The notes under the pieces are model-generated. The model saw nothing but the letters and a program-made list of their open reading frames with translations. It was not told the origin of the DNA and did not search any database. The translations under genes and the position numbers were made by a program. A DNA stretch of 64,000 nt from Arundinibacter roseus. Lineage in GTDB: Bacteria; Bacteroidota; Bacteroidia; Cytophagales; Spirosomataceae. The stretch is taken from positions 34,514 to 98,513 of the forward strand of contig NZ_SMJU01000019.1 in the NCBI RefSeq assembly GCF_004348825.1, read 5' to 3'. Of the stretch, positions 18,392 through 27,267 are shown piece after piece. Position 1 is the first letter of the stretch. Each line of letters begins with the position of its first letter.

Positions 18392-19243
18392 TTAACTTTT
18401 TCGTGAGGCTTCCAGCACGCCCCTGAAATAGCCCATCGACTCCGCAATGCCATGCAGGGGTTCCTTCATGTCTTTCTCGTATTCGAGGGCGCACACGCCG
18501 CTGTACTTTACTTTACGCAATACTTTGACCAATGCCGGAATATTAATAACTCCCCGACCCAATTCACAGGTTTTGCCGTCATGAGTAGCAGATGTGACAT
18601 TTTTGAGGTGCATGTCAAATATCCGCCTGGAATATTTCTGAAAATCTGCCAGCGGATCGTTGCCGTAGCGCATGTTGTGGCCAATGTCAAAGCACATGCC
18701 TACCCGGGCATCCAAATCTTTGATATGTCCATGGAGGGTGTCGGCGTTTGGATACAGCTTATCACCGGGGCCGTGGTTATGAATGGCGTACCGGATATTA
18801 TATTCTTTTACTTTTTGATCGACGTAAGGCAAATCCTCGGGATTCGGAATGCCTACAATCAAATCCACGCCCACGCGTTTGGCGTAGTCAAAGGCCTGAT
18901 CAATAGCTTCCCGATTTTTCATATATATGGGTCCAACGGCGTAGCCGGTTACGTCAGACTCTTTCAGTTTGGCATGAAAAGCGGCAATCTGTTCGGGTGT
19001 ACTTGCCAGTGGCAAGTGGAAGTCTTTGATACAAAGGTAATGTAGGTCTGTTTTGCGCATCATATCAAGAGCTTCATCAAGCTTGAAATGGACAAAACTA
19101 TAACCCGCAATGCCTTGCTTAAACGATTCCTGCGAAGCTGTGGGTGACATGTGTGAATCATTGGCGGAGGTAAACCCTGATCCAAGTAAAGAAAGAGCCA
19201 TCGTGCCGGATGCTCCTTTCAAAAAAGTACGACGTGTATTCAT
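18392..19243 (-). CDS. Tat-exported sugar phosphate isomerase/epimerase-like TIM-barrel protein
   Basis: A 283-residue xylose-isomerase-like TIM barrel (AP endonuclease 2 superfamily). The N-terminus NTRRTFLKGASGTMALSLLG is a twin-arginine signal. Metal-binding carboxylates and histidines appear in AIHNHGPGD, GMCFDIGHNMRYG, FDMHLKNVT and CALEYE. It is coupled to the Gfo/Idh gene. Such pairs are common in Bacteroidota sugar catabolism, where the oxidoreductase creates keto-sugars and the barrel protein isomerises or cleaves them. That role is inferred here. Confidence 0.87.
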   Translation of the reverse strand: MNTRRTFLKGASGTMALSLLGSGFTSANDSHMSPTASQESFKQGIAGYSFVHFKLDEALDMMRKTDLHYLCIKDFHLPLASTPEQIAAFHAKLKESDVTGYAVGPIYMKNREAIDQAFDYAKRVGVDLIVGIPNPEDLPYVDQKVKEYNIRYAIHNHGPGDKLYPNADTLHGHIKDLDARVGMCFDIGHNMRYGNDPLADFQKYSRRIFDMHLKNVTSATHDGKTCELGRGVINIPALVKVLRKVKYSGVCALEYEKDMKEPLHGIAESMGYFRGVLEASRKS

Positions 19244-19409
19244 GGGATTAGTACGGTGATCTGACTGATACGTTTTCTATTAATGATAAGACGAAAAACG
19301 CACAGATTACCCCATCAATTATTCCAAAATTGAAAATTAGGCGAAAAATCTTTTACATTTTCAAGAAAAGAGAACGGGAAAAGGGAGACTTTTTCAGAAG
19401 TACCAAAGG

Positions 19410-20081
19410 CTAGGTAGCAAGGTAGCGCAGGAGCATGTCGAGGCGTTCCTGATCGATACTTTCGATGGGGTCATTGGCATGCGCTTCTTCAATAGAATAG
19501 CCGAAGCGTTCGAGGGTAGCCACGATAGGGTTGATGTTGGTCCGGTTCAGTTTAAGCGTAAGCCGGGCTTCATCGGGGTTGTCATAGGTAGCGGATGAGC
19601 TGTAATAGCTGCTGATGACCTTGGTGCCGTTGGATTCGATCAGGCGACTGACTTCGGAAAGGGAATAGTCGCGCTCTGAGATTTTAAGCACCAGCACAGC
19701 TCCTTTTTCCTGAATCCCGAGAACATCAGCAAATCGTTCCAATAGCTCCTGAACCAGCACTGTGCCCATCAAAAGGCCATCTTCGCTGATTACCGGAACT
19801 ACATACAGCCCGTATTGATTGATGAGCCGCAGGAGCTCGTACACATGCTGATCTTCGGTGGCGAAAACGTCTTCGTGCTGCCGGATGATTGTGGTCAGCA
19901 AGGCGGAATCATCCATCGAGTCCATCAGGATATTTTCCGAAACAATTCCTTTGTAAAGATCCTCGTCCGCTACTACAAGCTGCTGCGTGTGGTACTCATG
20001 CATCCAATCCAAAGCCGTACTTACCGAATCGGTAAGTTTCAGCGTTGGTATCATTGGATTTATTAACGTTGCGGCAAGCAT
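19410..20081 (-). CDS. CBS domain-containing protein
   Basis: A 223-residue protein with a tandem CBS pair in residues about 1-125 (INPMIPTLKLTDSVSTALDW ... LYVVPVISEDGLLMGTVLVQ). The C-terminal half is a beta-rich ACT-like segment (GAVLVLKISERDYSLSEVSRL). CBS pairs bind adenine nucleotides. In related genomes a protein of this form is often next to nadK; here the exported Gfo/TIM pair lies between them. The partner of this stand-alone CBS protein cannot be read from sequence. Confidence 0.88.
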   Translation of the reverse strand: MLAATLINPMIPTLKLTDSVSTALDWMHEYHTQQLVVADEDLYKGIVSENILMDSMDDSALLTTIIRQHEDVFATEDQHVYELLRLINQYGLYVVPVISEDGLLMGTVLVQELLERFADVLGIQEKGAVLVLKISERDYSLSEVSRLIESNGTKVISSYYSSSATYDNPDEARLTLKLNRTNINPIVATLERFGYSIEEAHANDPIESIDQERLDMLLRYLAT

Positions 20082-20167
20082 AGGATTTGTGTTAGTCTTT
20101 TGCGAAAACTAAATAAAAAAGGAATGACTATCAAATAACCCGGGGAAAGATTTTAGAGAAAAGTTAT

Positions 20168-20188
20168 AAAAAAAGGCCGTTGCCGGCC
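20168..20188 (-). terminator. Intrinsic terminator after the alpha/beta hydrolase
   Basis: On the minus strand, GGCCG-GCAA-CGGCC is followed by seven T. The CBS gene downstream therefore probably has its own promoter. Confidence 0.85.
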
Positions 20189-20212
20189 CGATCTATTCTT
20201 TAAGCAGTGGCG

Positions 20213-20986
20213 TTACGCCCACTCTAGTAACGGATGTTTCGCTAAAAATTGTTCCAGAATGGCATTGAATTTCTGCGGATGCTCCATCATAGGTGCGTGG
20301 CAGCATTTATCAATAAAATGTAACTCCGATCCTTCAATGAGCCGGTGGAACTCATGCCCGACATACGGAGGTGTAATAGTGTCGTTGAGCCCCCATACAA
20401 GCAGCGTAGGTACTTTGATACGATCGAGTTCGCGGGCAAGGTTGTGCCGTTGTGCCGACTTGGCAATCCCCACAATACTCATGCATTTGGCAATGCTTGA
20501 AGTGGTTTCAAATACTTCGTCGATTAGTTCTTTGGTGGCTACCTTGGGGTCATAAAAAGTATATGCAACGCGCTCAGCAATGTAGTCGTAGCTGCCCCGT
20601 TTGGGAAATGACCCGCCCATGGAGTTTTCAAATAGTCCTGAGCTACCGGTCAAGACCAGCCGTTGTACATTTTCGGGGTTTTTCAGGGTATATAGCAGGC
20701 CAATGTGGCCACCAAGTGAATTGCCAAGCAGAGTCAGGTTTTTAAGATCTTTAAATGCAAGGAACTCTTCCAGAAAAGCAAGTAGAGCTTCGAGGCCTGC
20801 TTTTCGGGGGGGGAGTTCGTAGATAGGAAGTACCGGAATAAGTACCCGGAAGCGGTCAGAGAACCCGTCGATTACACCGTCCCAATTGCTGAGAGCGCCA
20901 AATAATCCGTGCAATAAGAGCAGGTTTTCACCTTTTCCTTCATCAATGAATCGAAATCCTCCCTCCTGATGTACCTGGTATTTCAT
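20213..20986 (-). CDS. Alpha/beta-fold hydrolase
   Basis: A 257-residue alpha/beta hydrolase, cytoplasmic (no signal). The oxyanion motif LLLLHGLFG is followed by nucleophile elbow LGNSLGGH (Ser), acid WGLNDTITPP (Asp) and base KCCHAPMMEHP (His). This complete triad resembles the 2-hydroxymuconate semialdehyde hydrolase/esterase group. The substrate is unknown. It is divergent from the FAD oxidoreductase gene. Confidence 0.9.
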   Translation of the reverse strand: MKYQVHQEGGFRFIDEGKGENLLLLHGLFGALSNWDGVIDGFSDRFRVLIPVLPIYELPPRKAGLEALLAFLEEFLAFKDLKNLTLLGNSLGGHIGLLYTLKNPENVQRLVLTGSSGLFENSMGGSFPKRGSYDYIAERVAYTFYDPKVATKELIDEVFETTSSIAKCMSIVGIAKSAQRHNLARELDRIKVPTLLVWGLNDTITPPYVGHEFHRLIEGSELHFIDKCCHAPMMEHPQKFNAILEQFLAKHPLLEWA

Positions 20987-21207
20987 CCGTTCAAAACTGG
21001 TTTAGTTGTTAATGTTAGCAGGGTATACATGCAATGTATTAGAAAAAGCAAACAAGTTTCCTCCTTAGTTGTATAAAAATATATCTATTTTTCGAGAAAT
21101 GAGCTTACTTCTGTTTGCAAAGCTAAGCCTTTTTTCAGCAATCAGGACGGAGAGTCATTAAATTAATTGAAAGATTATTCTTGTAAATTTTATATAATTA
21201 GTAAATA

Positions 21208-22467
21208 ATGAGCACTATAAACATGGAAACGTCCTATCCGGTAGTTATTATTGGAGCGGGTATTTCGGGCCTTACCTGCGCCCGTTATCTGCATCAGCGC
21301 GGGGTTGAATTCCTGATCCTGGAAGCTTCTGATGCTGTAGGCGGGCGTGTTCGGACAGATATACACGAAGGCTATCGGCTCGACCGGGGTTTTCAGATTT
21401 TGCTGTCAGCCTATCCCGAAGTTCGTCGGTTGATGAATTATCCTGCGCTCAATCCCTGTGCGTTTCGGTCGGGAGCAATGATTCGCCGAAACAATGGTTT
21501 TACTCAAATGACTGACCCGCTCAAAGAGCCTCTTACGGTATTTCAAACCCTCTTTTCTTCCGTAGGTTCTTTGACCGACAAGCTTCGGCTGGTTCGGCTC
21601 ATGAAGGAGGTAAGTACGGTTCAAACGGCAGATTTTTTTCGGGATACGGACCAAACCACCCACGATTACCTGCATGAATACGGGTGGAGCGACGAAATGA
21701 TCGCTACCTTTTTCAGACCTTTTTTTGGAGGAGTTTTTCTGGAAAATGATCTGGAAACTTCCAGTAATTTTTTTCGGTTCATTTTTCGGCAATTTTATGA
21801 GGGAGAAGCTGTTATTCCGGCGAAAGGCATGCAGGCAATTCCCGAGCAGCTTGCTGCGGGTTTGCCCGCAGCGAGCATTCGCCTAAACAGCCCCGTGGCC
21901 GGTCTGCATGGGCAGGTAGTTGAGCTGTCTTCGGGTGAGCGCATTCAGGCAGAACAAATTGTCGTAGCTACTGATGCCGACACTGCCGACGCATGGCTCG
22001 GCCGGTCTGAGACCCGAACGTATAACTCTACGACCTGTACTTATTTTGCAGCAGATGAGTCACCGCTTCCTCAAAAAATGCTGATTCTGAATCCTAATCC
22101 GCTTTCAGTAGTGCATCACCTGTGTGTTCCGACGGATATTGCGCCTGACTATGCGCCTGCGGGCAAAAGCCTGATTTCGGTTAGTACGCAGGGATTGGAT
22201 TTGGTAAGGGAAGAAAAACTGACGAACGATATTCGTCTGGAATTGACAAGCTGGTTTGGCGAGCAGGTAGCTACATGGAAACATTTGCGAACCTATCATA
22301 TTCCCAAAGCATTGGTACGATACGAACCCGGGCAGTCTGACGAGAGTCCGCAGGTGCGGCCCGGACTTTACCGCTGTGGTGACTACACGGCTTATCCTTC
22401 GCTTAACGCCGCCATGCAAACCGGGAGAGAAGTAGCAGAATTGCTCCTTACTTTAAAACAAAATTAG
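21208..22467 (+). CDS. FAD-dependent amine-oxidase/phytoene-desaturase-like oxidoreductase
   Basis: A 419-residue flavoprotein. The N-terminal dinucleotide fold is VVIIGAGISGLTCARYLH followed by the acidic EASDAVGGRVRT motif. The C-terminal FAD motif is GLYRCGDYTAYPSLNAAMQTGREVA. This layout matches the protoporphyrinogen oxidase/phytoene desaturase/amine oxidase superfamily. Members act on carotenoids, porphyrinogens or amines; the substrate here is not known. Its stop codon overlaps the convergent LytTR gene by 4 bp. Confidence 0.88.
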   Translation: MSTINMETSYPVVIIGAGISGLTCARYLHQRGVEFLILEASDAVGGRVRTDIHEGYRLDRGFQILLSAYPEVRRLMNYPALNPCAFRSGAMIRRNNGFTQMTDPLKEPLTVFQTLFSSVGSLTDKLRLVRLMKEVSTVQTADFFRDTDQTTHDYLHEYGWSDEMIATFFRPFFGGVFLENDLETSSNFFRFIFRQFYEGEAVIPAKGMQAIPEQLAAGLPAASIRLNSPVAGLHGQVVELSSGERIQAEQIVVATDADTADAWLGRSETRTYNSTTCTYFAADESPLPQKMLILNPNPLSVVHHLCVPTDIAPDYAPAGKSLISVSTQGLDLVREEKLTNDIRLELTSWFGEQVATWKHLRTYHIPKALVRYEPGQSDESPQVRPGLYRCGDYTAYPSLNAAMQTGREVAELLLTLKQN

Positions 22468-22790
22468 TCTGAAACTAACGATCGGATTTCGGCCCAACGC
22501 CGCCGCGAAACCGCCACGTGACTGCCGTCCGTCAGGATTGCGACCCGATTCAAATCATTCAGCGTATCAAGATAGCCGAGATTAATTATGCAGCCTTTGT
22601 GCACGCGAAGAAAATTTTCCGGAAATATGGTCTCGTACACGCCCAAACTTCGGGAGGAAAGAAACTGAGTACCATCTAGTAGTGAAAATACCGTATAATT
22701 ACCCTTTCCATCCAGGCGAATGATGTCCTGAATGGAAAAGGGTAAGTGGTGCTTGAAACTAAGATGAGGGAGGGGTAAGGTCGTATTCAT
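22464..22790 (-). CDS. LytTR-type DNA-binding protein
   Basis: About 108 residues, mostly a LytTR DNA-binding domain (IIRLDGKGNYTVFSLLDG, then FLRVHKGCIINLGYL and VSRRRWAEI). No receiver or membrane domain is attached, so it is a stand-alone LytTR protein as is frequent in Bacteroidota. The frame is open upstream to 22925, but the extra residues lack family similarity. ATG at 22788-22790 was chosen; this start is uncertain. Its target genes are unknown. Confidence 0.82.
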   Translation of the reverse strand: MNTTLPLPHLSFKHHLPFSIQDIIRLDGKGNYTVFSLLDGTQFLSSRSLGVYETIFPENFLRVHKGCIINLGYLDTLNDLNRVAILTDGSHVAVSRRRWAEIRSLVSD

Positions 22791-22976
22791 TCGATGGGAC
22801 AATAGCGGAGAAATGTCGATGTGATGAATTTTCTCTACAAAGTAGCCGTTTTCTTCCTTTATTCTCAATACTGTATTTATGGTATTTTTTTTAATGGAAA
22901 TGCGTAAAAATACGCGTATGACCAAATAAAAATAGGTAAATACACGTATATGCCTCCTGCTTATAGGGAAAATTGC

Positions 22977-25139
22977 CTACGTTGCCAAATCGAGGCCTTG
23001 GCCATTTTCTGCCTGAGTGTGTAGCCATACACCGGGCCGAAACCGTTCCCCATAAGTATCTGCAAGGCGGTCGCATTCGGCTACAAAGGTGTCACTTCCT
23101 ATGAACTCAATAAACGACAACGCCCCGCCGGTATAGGCCGGAAATCCCCAGGCCAAAATAGACCCCAAATCGGCGTCGAGCCGGGTGCGAATAACGCCCT
23201 CTTCGTAGCAACGGGCAGCTTCGAGGGCTTGTCGATATATGAGCCGTTTTTTTATCTCATCCATAGAAGGTTGCTCTGCCGCCACCGGGTACAAGTCCGA
23301 CAGGCCGGGCCAGAGAAATTTGCCGGCGTTTTCGGGATACTCATAAAAACCTGCCCGGCTTTTGCGCCCACTTCGACCCAAATTTACAAACGTTTTACTT
23401 AACTGATAACTCGTATCGGTTTCATTGAGCGCGCCGTCTGCAATCGCCTGAGCCGCAATTTTATGCACAAGATCCAGCGCTACTTCGTCCGTAACGGCCA
23501 ACGGCCCCACGGGCATTCCAGCCTGTTTGGCGGCATTCTCTATCAAAACGGGATCTACGCCGTCTTTTAGAAGTTCCATGCCTTCGGTTGCGAACGTCAT
23601 AAAGCAGCGAGTGGTATAAAAACCCCGCGCATCGTTGACCACAATAGGTGTTTTACGAATCTTCCGTACGTAATCTATCGCCACGGCAAGGGCGTAGTCA
23701 GAAGTTTTTTTACCCATGATTAATTCTACAAGCGACATTTTGTCGACTGGGGAGAAAAAATGAATGCCGATAAAACTTTCAGGGTTTTGGGCCAGTTCAG
23801 CAAGTCCGGTAATCGGCAGGGTGGAGGTGTTGGAGCCGAATACTCCGTTTGGAGCCAGGTATACCTCAGATTCCCCGATTACCTGCGCTTTTACCTCTCT
23901 GTTTTCAAATACAGCTTCCACAATCAACTCACAGCCTTCCAGATCGGCGGCATGACTTGTAGGCGTAATCAGCTTTAAAATGTCCGTAGCCTTTGCCGGG
24001 CTCATGCTTCCCCGACCAACGGCCTTTTCGAGTAGTTTTCCAGAATATTCCTTACCTTTTTCAGCAGCTTCCAGGCTCACATCTTTCAGAATGACCTCTA
24101 TGCCGGCAAGCGCAGAAACGTACGCAATGCCTGCGCCCATGAGTCCTGCGCCCAGAATTCCCACTTTCTTCACATCGGTTTTCTCACTATTTTTTGGTCT
24201 GCTTGCTCCCTTGTTGGCACTGTTGAGGCCCAGAAACATCGTTCTGATGAGATTCCCCGCTTCCTTGGACCGGGCCACTTGTACAAAATACTGCGCTTCA
24301 ATTTCAATGGCCCGCTCAATATTCACTTGGAGGCCTTCGTAGACACAAGACAAAATCGCACGAGGTGCCGGGTAGTTACCTTTGGTTTTTTCCATAACCT
24401 GCGCCGTTGCGATGCCAAACAACCTGCGGCCCGTGTCGCTTTGTACCGAGCCACCTGGCACCTGAAAGTTGTCGAGGGCTTCAATTTTACCGCTCTTTTT
24501 ATTCACCTGATCCCACGGTTTTAGCGGAGCCGGATTGGCCTCAATCCACGCTTTGGCGGCCTGCATCAGTTCTTGCGTAGTAGCGGCAAGGCCGTCTATA
24601 AGGCCCAGTTTCAGCGCTTCCTGCGGGGTTACATCCCGGCCTTCCAGCAGAAGTGGCAGGGCGGTTTCCATGCCGATCATGCGGGGCAGGCGCTGCGTGC
24701 CACCGCCGCCGGGCAGCAGGCCCAGCTTTACTTCGGGCAGCCCGATTTTTGTTTTGGGAGTATCGAGTGCAAGCCGGTGGTGGCAGGCCAGGCAAACTTC
24801 GTAGCCGCCTCCCAGCACGGTGCCGTTGATAGCAGCCACAAGGGGCTTCCCGTTGGTTTCCATGCGGCGGAAAAGGCGGTTGAGGCGCATCGAAACTTCC
24901 AGCATCTCGCGCGGGTCTTTGTCCTGATTGCTCAGGATCATTTTCAGATCTGCTCCGGCAATGAACTCCGGTTTGGCGGAGGTAATAACGATACCCTTTA
25001 CGTCTGTATCGTCAAATGCTTTTTGTAAAGCAGCCTCAAATTCCGGAATTGACGTATCGTTCAAAACATTCATTGGCGAGGACGTCATATTCCACGTAAT
25101 GACAGCTAGATTCTGTTCGGTTTTATAGTCTATTTCCAT
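22977..25139 (-). CDS. Fatty-acid oxidation alpha subunit (enoyl-CoA hydratase / 3-hydroxyacyl-CoA dehydrogenase, FadB/FadJ type)
   Basis: A 720-residue bifunctional enzyme for two steps of beta-oxidation. The N-terminal crotonase part has INGTVLGGGYEVCLACHHRL and LGLLPGGGGTQRLPRMIG. The NAD-binding part begins near residue 325 (VGILGAGLMGAGIAYVSAL), followed by GIHFFSPVDKMSLVE and the C-terminal 3HCDH domain (GPLAVTDEVALDL). Length fits FadB/FadJ. The thiolase gene lies upstream on the same strand, but 888 bp away rather than adjacent. Confidence 0.95.
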   Translation of the reverse strand: MEIDYKTEQNLAVITWNMTSSPMNVLNDTSIPEFEAALQKAFDDTDVKGIVITSAKPEFIAGADLKMILSNQDKDPREMLEVSMRLNRLFRRMETNGKPLVAAINGTVLGGGYEVCLACHHRLALDTPKTKIGLPEVKLGLLPGGGGTQRLPRMIGMETALPLLLEGRDVTPQEALKLGLIDGLAATTQELMQAAKAWIEANPAPLKPWDQVNKKSGKIEALDNFQVPGGSVQSDTGRRLFGIATAQVMEKTKGNYPAPRAILSCVYEGLQVNIERAIEIEAQYFVQVARSKEAGNLIRTMFLGLNSANKGASRPKNSEKTDVKKVGILGAGLMGAGIAYVSALAGIEVILKDVSLEAAEKGKEYSGKLLEKAVGRGSMSPAKATDILKLITPTSHAADLEGCELIVEAVFENREVKAQVIGESEVYLAPNGVFGSNTSTLPITGLAELAQNPESFIGIHFFSPVDKMSLVELIMGKKTSDYALAVAIDYVRKIRKTPIVVNDARGFYTTRCFMTFATEGMELLKDGVDPVLIENAAKQAGMPVGPLAVTDEVALDLVHKIAAQAIADGALNETDTSYQLSKTFVNLGRSGRKSRAGFYEYPENAGKFLWPGLSDLYPVAAEQPSMDEIKKRLIYRQALEAARCYEEGVIRTRLDADLGSILAWGFPAYTGGALSFIEFIGSDTFVAECDRLADTYGERFRPGVWLHTQAENGQGLDLAT

Positions 25140-25469
25140 GTTGATTTAGTGTTTTTTGATCGTGCAAAATACTGTGGAATTTGTTTTGGTACGTCTATTT
25201 ACCTCTTTTTCTTAATTCTAGGAAGGAAAAAAACTGCTTTACGGACGACCCGATAGGTAGTGAAACTACATCTATCTGACATTGGGTTTAATCTAAAAAG
25301 TTGAAAAATGAAGCTAATGTCAGGAAAGGATTCTTTGATACTAATTTTATTAAAAATATAATAATATTAAGTTTAAAATGCATTATTTTTTCATGCATTG
25401 TACAGATTCAAAACTGATCCTATCAGCTCAATCCTTCGTATGTCTGAGCTAGAGGTCAGCCTTTTATTT

Positions 25470-25495
25470 ACACTTTTAAAAATAAACCCTATGAA
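25470..25495 (+). repeat. 26-bp direct repeat, copy 1
   Basis: ACACTTTTAAAAATAAAC, then CCTATGAA; differs from copy 2 at two positions. The ATG inside (25491) starts a short open frame (MKDLPWLKEKIGRL) of unknown nature. Confidence 0.7.
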
Positions 25496-25805
25496 AGACT
25501 TGCCATGGCTGAAGGAAAAAATTGGACGGCTTTCAAAGTCCGGTTTGGGTACCTGTGCTTATTTTCAATCATCTACAAAAGAAAAAGAGTCTTTTGGTTA
25601 TATGCTTCTGTATCTTCCTCCTCTTTCACAACCTTTCGAACACGTGATGGAAAACGCAGATACATAGATGATACGGGGCTGATGGATGAAGAGACGAAGA
25701 GATTTACGGAACTGCTTCAAAATGCGAAATTGGCCTGTCCATATCTGATATGGAATTCTGATAGATTTCAATAGTATTATGATTGCCCGTAAAACTAATT
25801 CACAT

Positions 25806-25831
25806 ACACTTTTAAAAATAAACTCCATGAA
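25806..25831 (+). repeat. 26-bp direct repeat, copy 2
   Basis: ACACTTTTAAAAATAAAC, then TCCATGAA; 336 bp after copy 1. Its ATG (25827) starts the signal-peptide stub. Confidence 0.7.
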
Positions 25832-25943
25832 GTGTCTGTCTGTAATTCGCTATTTATTTGTCTTTGTTTCTTCTCAAACATTGGCACAGCAGAATAAAAT
25901 TATTCTACCTTATAATGGGAAAGGTGCCTACCTTTTTTGTTAA
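25827..25943 (+). pseudogene. Truncated secreted-protein gene (signal peptide stub)
   Basis: The 38 codons encode a convincing Sec signal peptide (MKCLSVIRYLFVFVSSQTLA) followed by QQNKIILPYNGKGAYLFC and a stop. A complete mature domain is missing, so this is probably the 5' end of a deleted or frameshifted gene. It could also be a very short secreted peptide. No family recognised. Confidence 0.45.
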
Positions 25944-26027
25944 TGCTCCCTCAGGCACTTCAAGAGTTGGTTGATTAAAGGTCGAAATGGTAGGTCTTGA
26001 AAATTGTGTTATTTTTATCAATCACTT

Positions 26028-27239
26028 TTACCCAACCCGCTCAAACACCGTGGCAACTCCCATCCCTCCACCGATGCAAAGCGTAGCGAGGCCGGTAGTA
26101 AGGTTGCGGCGTTCGAGCTCGTCGAGCAGCGTAGCGGTGATGATCGCTCCCGTAGCGCCCAACGGGTGGCCCAGGGCAATTGCACCGCCGTTCACGTTTA
26201 GCTTGTGGGAATCAACTCCCAATTGATCCATAAAATACATGGGAATTGCCGCAAAGGCTTCATTTACTTCAAAAAGATCAATATCATTGAGGGACATTCC
26301 GGCTCGTTTCAGAACTTTGTGGGTAGCGGGTACCGGGCCACTGAGCATGAGCGTAGGTTCGGTGCCGATGACCGAAAATCCCCGGATGCGCGCACGGGGT
26401 TTCAGGCCCAGTTTTTCGCCGATTTCTTTGGTGCCAATCAGGATACCAGCGGCTCCGTCTACAATTTGTGAAGAGTTGCCTGCATGATGTACGTGCATGA
26501 TTTGCGTGAGTTCGGGATACTTCATGAGTGCCAGCGCATCCAGTCCCATCTGTCCGATTTTTTCAAAAGCCGGATTCAGCTTGCCCAGTGATTCTACCGT
26601 AGTTCCGGGCCGAACGCCCTCGTCGTAGTCAAGTATGGTAACACCTGATGATGGGTTCTGAATGGGCACGAGCGAGCGGGTAAAACGATTTTCCTGTTGC
26701 GCCTCCGTGGCCCGGCGGTACGACTCCGCCGCGTAGGCGTCTACATCGCTGCGGGAGTAGCCGCATTTTGTAGCAATGAGGTCGGCAGAGATGCCCTGCG
26801 GGACGATTTTATGCGTAGCTATAATCTGTGGATCCATGAAAAGGGCACCGCCATCCGAGCCCATCGGAACCCGCGACATGCACTCTACGCCTCCGGCAAT
26901 AATCAGATCTTCCTGCCCGGACATGATACGGGCAGCAGCCATGTTGATGGCTTCCAGTCCCGACGAACAAAAACGGTTGAGTTGCACCCCGGCGACGCTT
27001 TCGGCGTAGCCGGCCTCCATTACGGCGGTGCGGGCGATGTCTGCGCCCTGCTCACCGATGGGAGTTACACAACCCATAATTACATCATCTACCAGACGGG
27101 TATCCAGCGAGTTTCGGTCACGAAGGTGTTTTAAAACCTGGGCGAGCAATTGAACGGGCGCCACCTGATGTAGCGATCCGTCGGATTTGCCGCGACCGCG
27201 AGGTGTTCGCACGGCATCATAAATATAGGCTTCGGGCAT
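26028..27239 (-). CDS. Acetyl-CoA C-acyltransferase (3-ketoacyl-CoA thiolase, FadA type)
   Basis: A 403-residue thiolase that cleaves 3-ketoacyl-CoA in the last step of beta-oxidation. The acyl-accepting Cys is in [14 protein letters not shown]. The His is in [11 protein letters not shown], and the C-terminal motifs [15 protein letters not shown] and CIGGGMG carry the second His and Cys. It is the functional partner of the FadB/J-type gene downstream. It lies 28 bp downstream of the CapD-like gene, an unusual pairing that may mean read-through from that promoter. Confidence 0.95.
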   Translation of the reverse strand: MPEAYIYDAVRTPRGRGKSDGSLHQVAPVQLLAQVLKHLRDRNSLDTRLVDDVIMGCVTPIGEQGADIARTAVMEAGYAESVAGVQLNRFCSSGLEAINMAAARIMSGQEDLIIAGGVECMSRVPMGSDGGALFMDPQIIATHKIVPQGISADLIATKCGYSRSDVDAYAAESYRRATEAQQENRFTRSLVPIQNPSSGVTILDYDEGVRPGTTVESLGKLNPAFEKIGQMGLDALALMKYPELTQIMHVHHAGNSSQIVDGAAGILIGTKEIGEKLGLKPRARIRGFSVIGTEPTLMLSGPVPATHKVLKRAGMSLNDIDLFEVNEAFAAIPMYFMDQLGVDSHKLNVNGGAIALGHPLGATGAIITATLLDELERRNLTTGLATLCIGGGMGVATVFERVG

Positions 27240-27267
27240 AGGGATTTTATACGTAAAAATGTAAAAA

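Larger units (their letters stand above)
25140..26027. other. 888-bp AT-rich region of gene remnants between the two beta-oxidation genes
   Basis: No intact gene is supported. Two overlapping short plus-strand frames occupy about 25398-25774 in different phases, suggesting one broken ORF. A signal-peptide-bearing stub follows at 25827-25943. A 26-bp imperfect direct repeat precedes and includes the first codon of both (25470-25495 and 25806-25831). This looks like decayed remains of a duplicated secreted-protein gene, or an old insertion. Confidence 0.45.

Noticed and set aside
25398..25774. Two overlapping short plus-strand frames in the beta-oxidation gap
   Set aside because: They overlap in different phases, neither resembles a family, and they carry no signal; treated as remnants of one broken gene.
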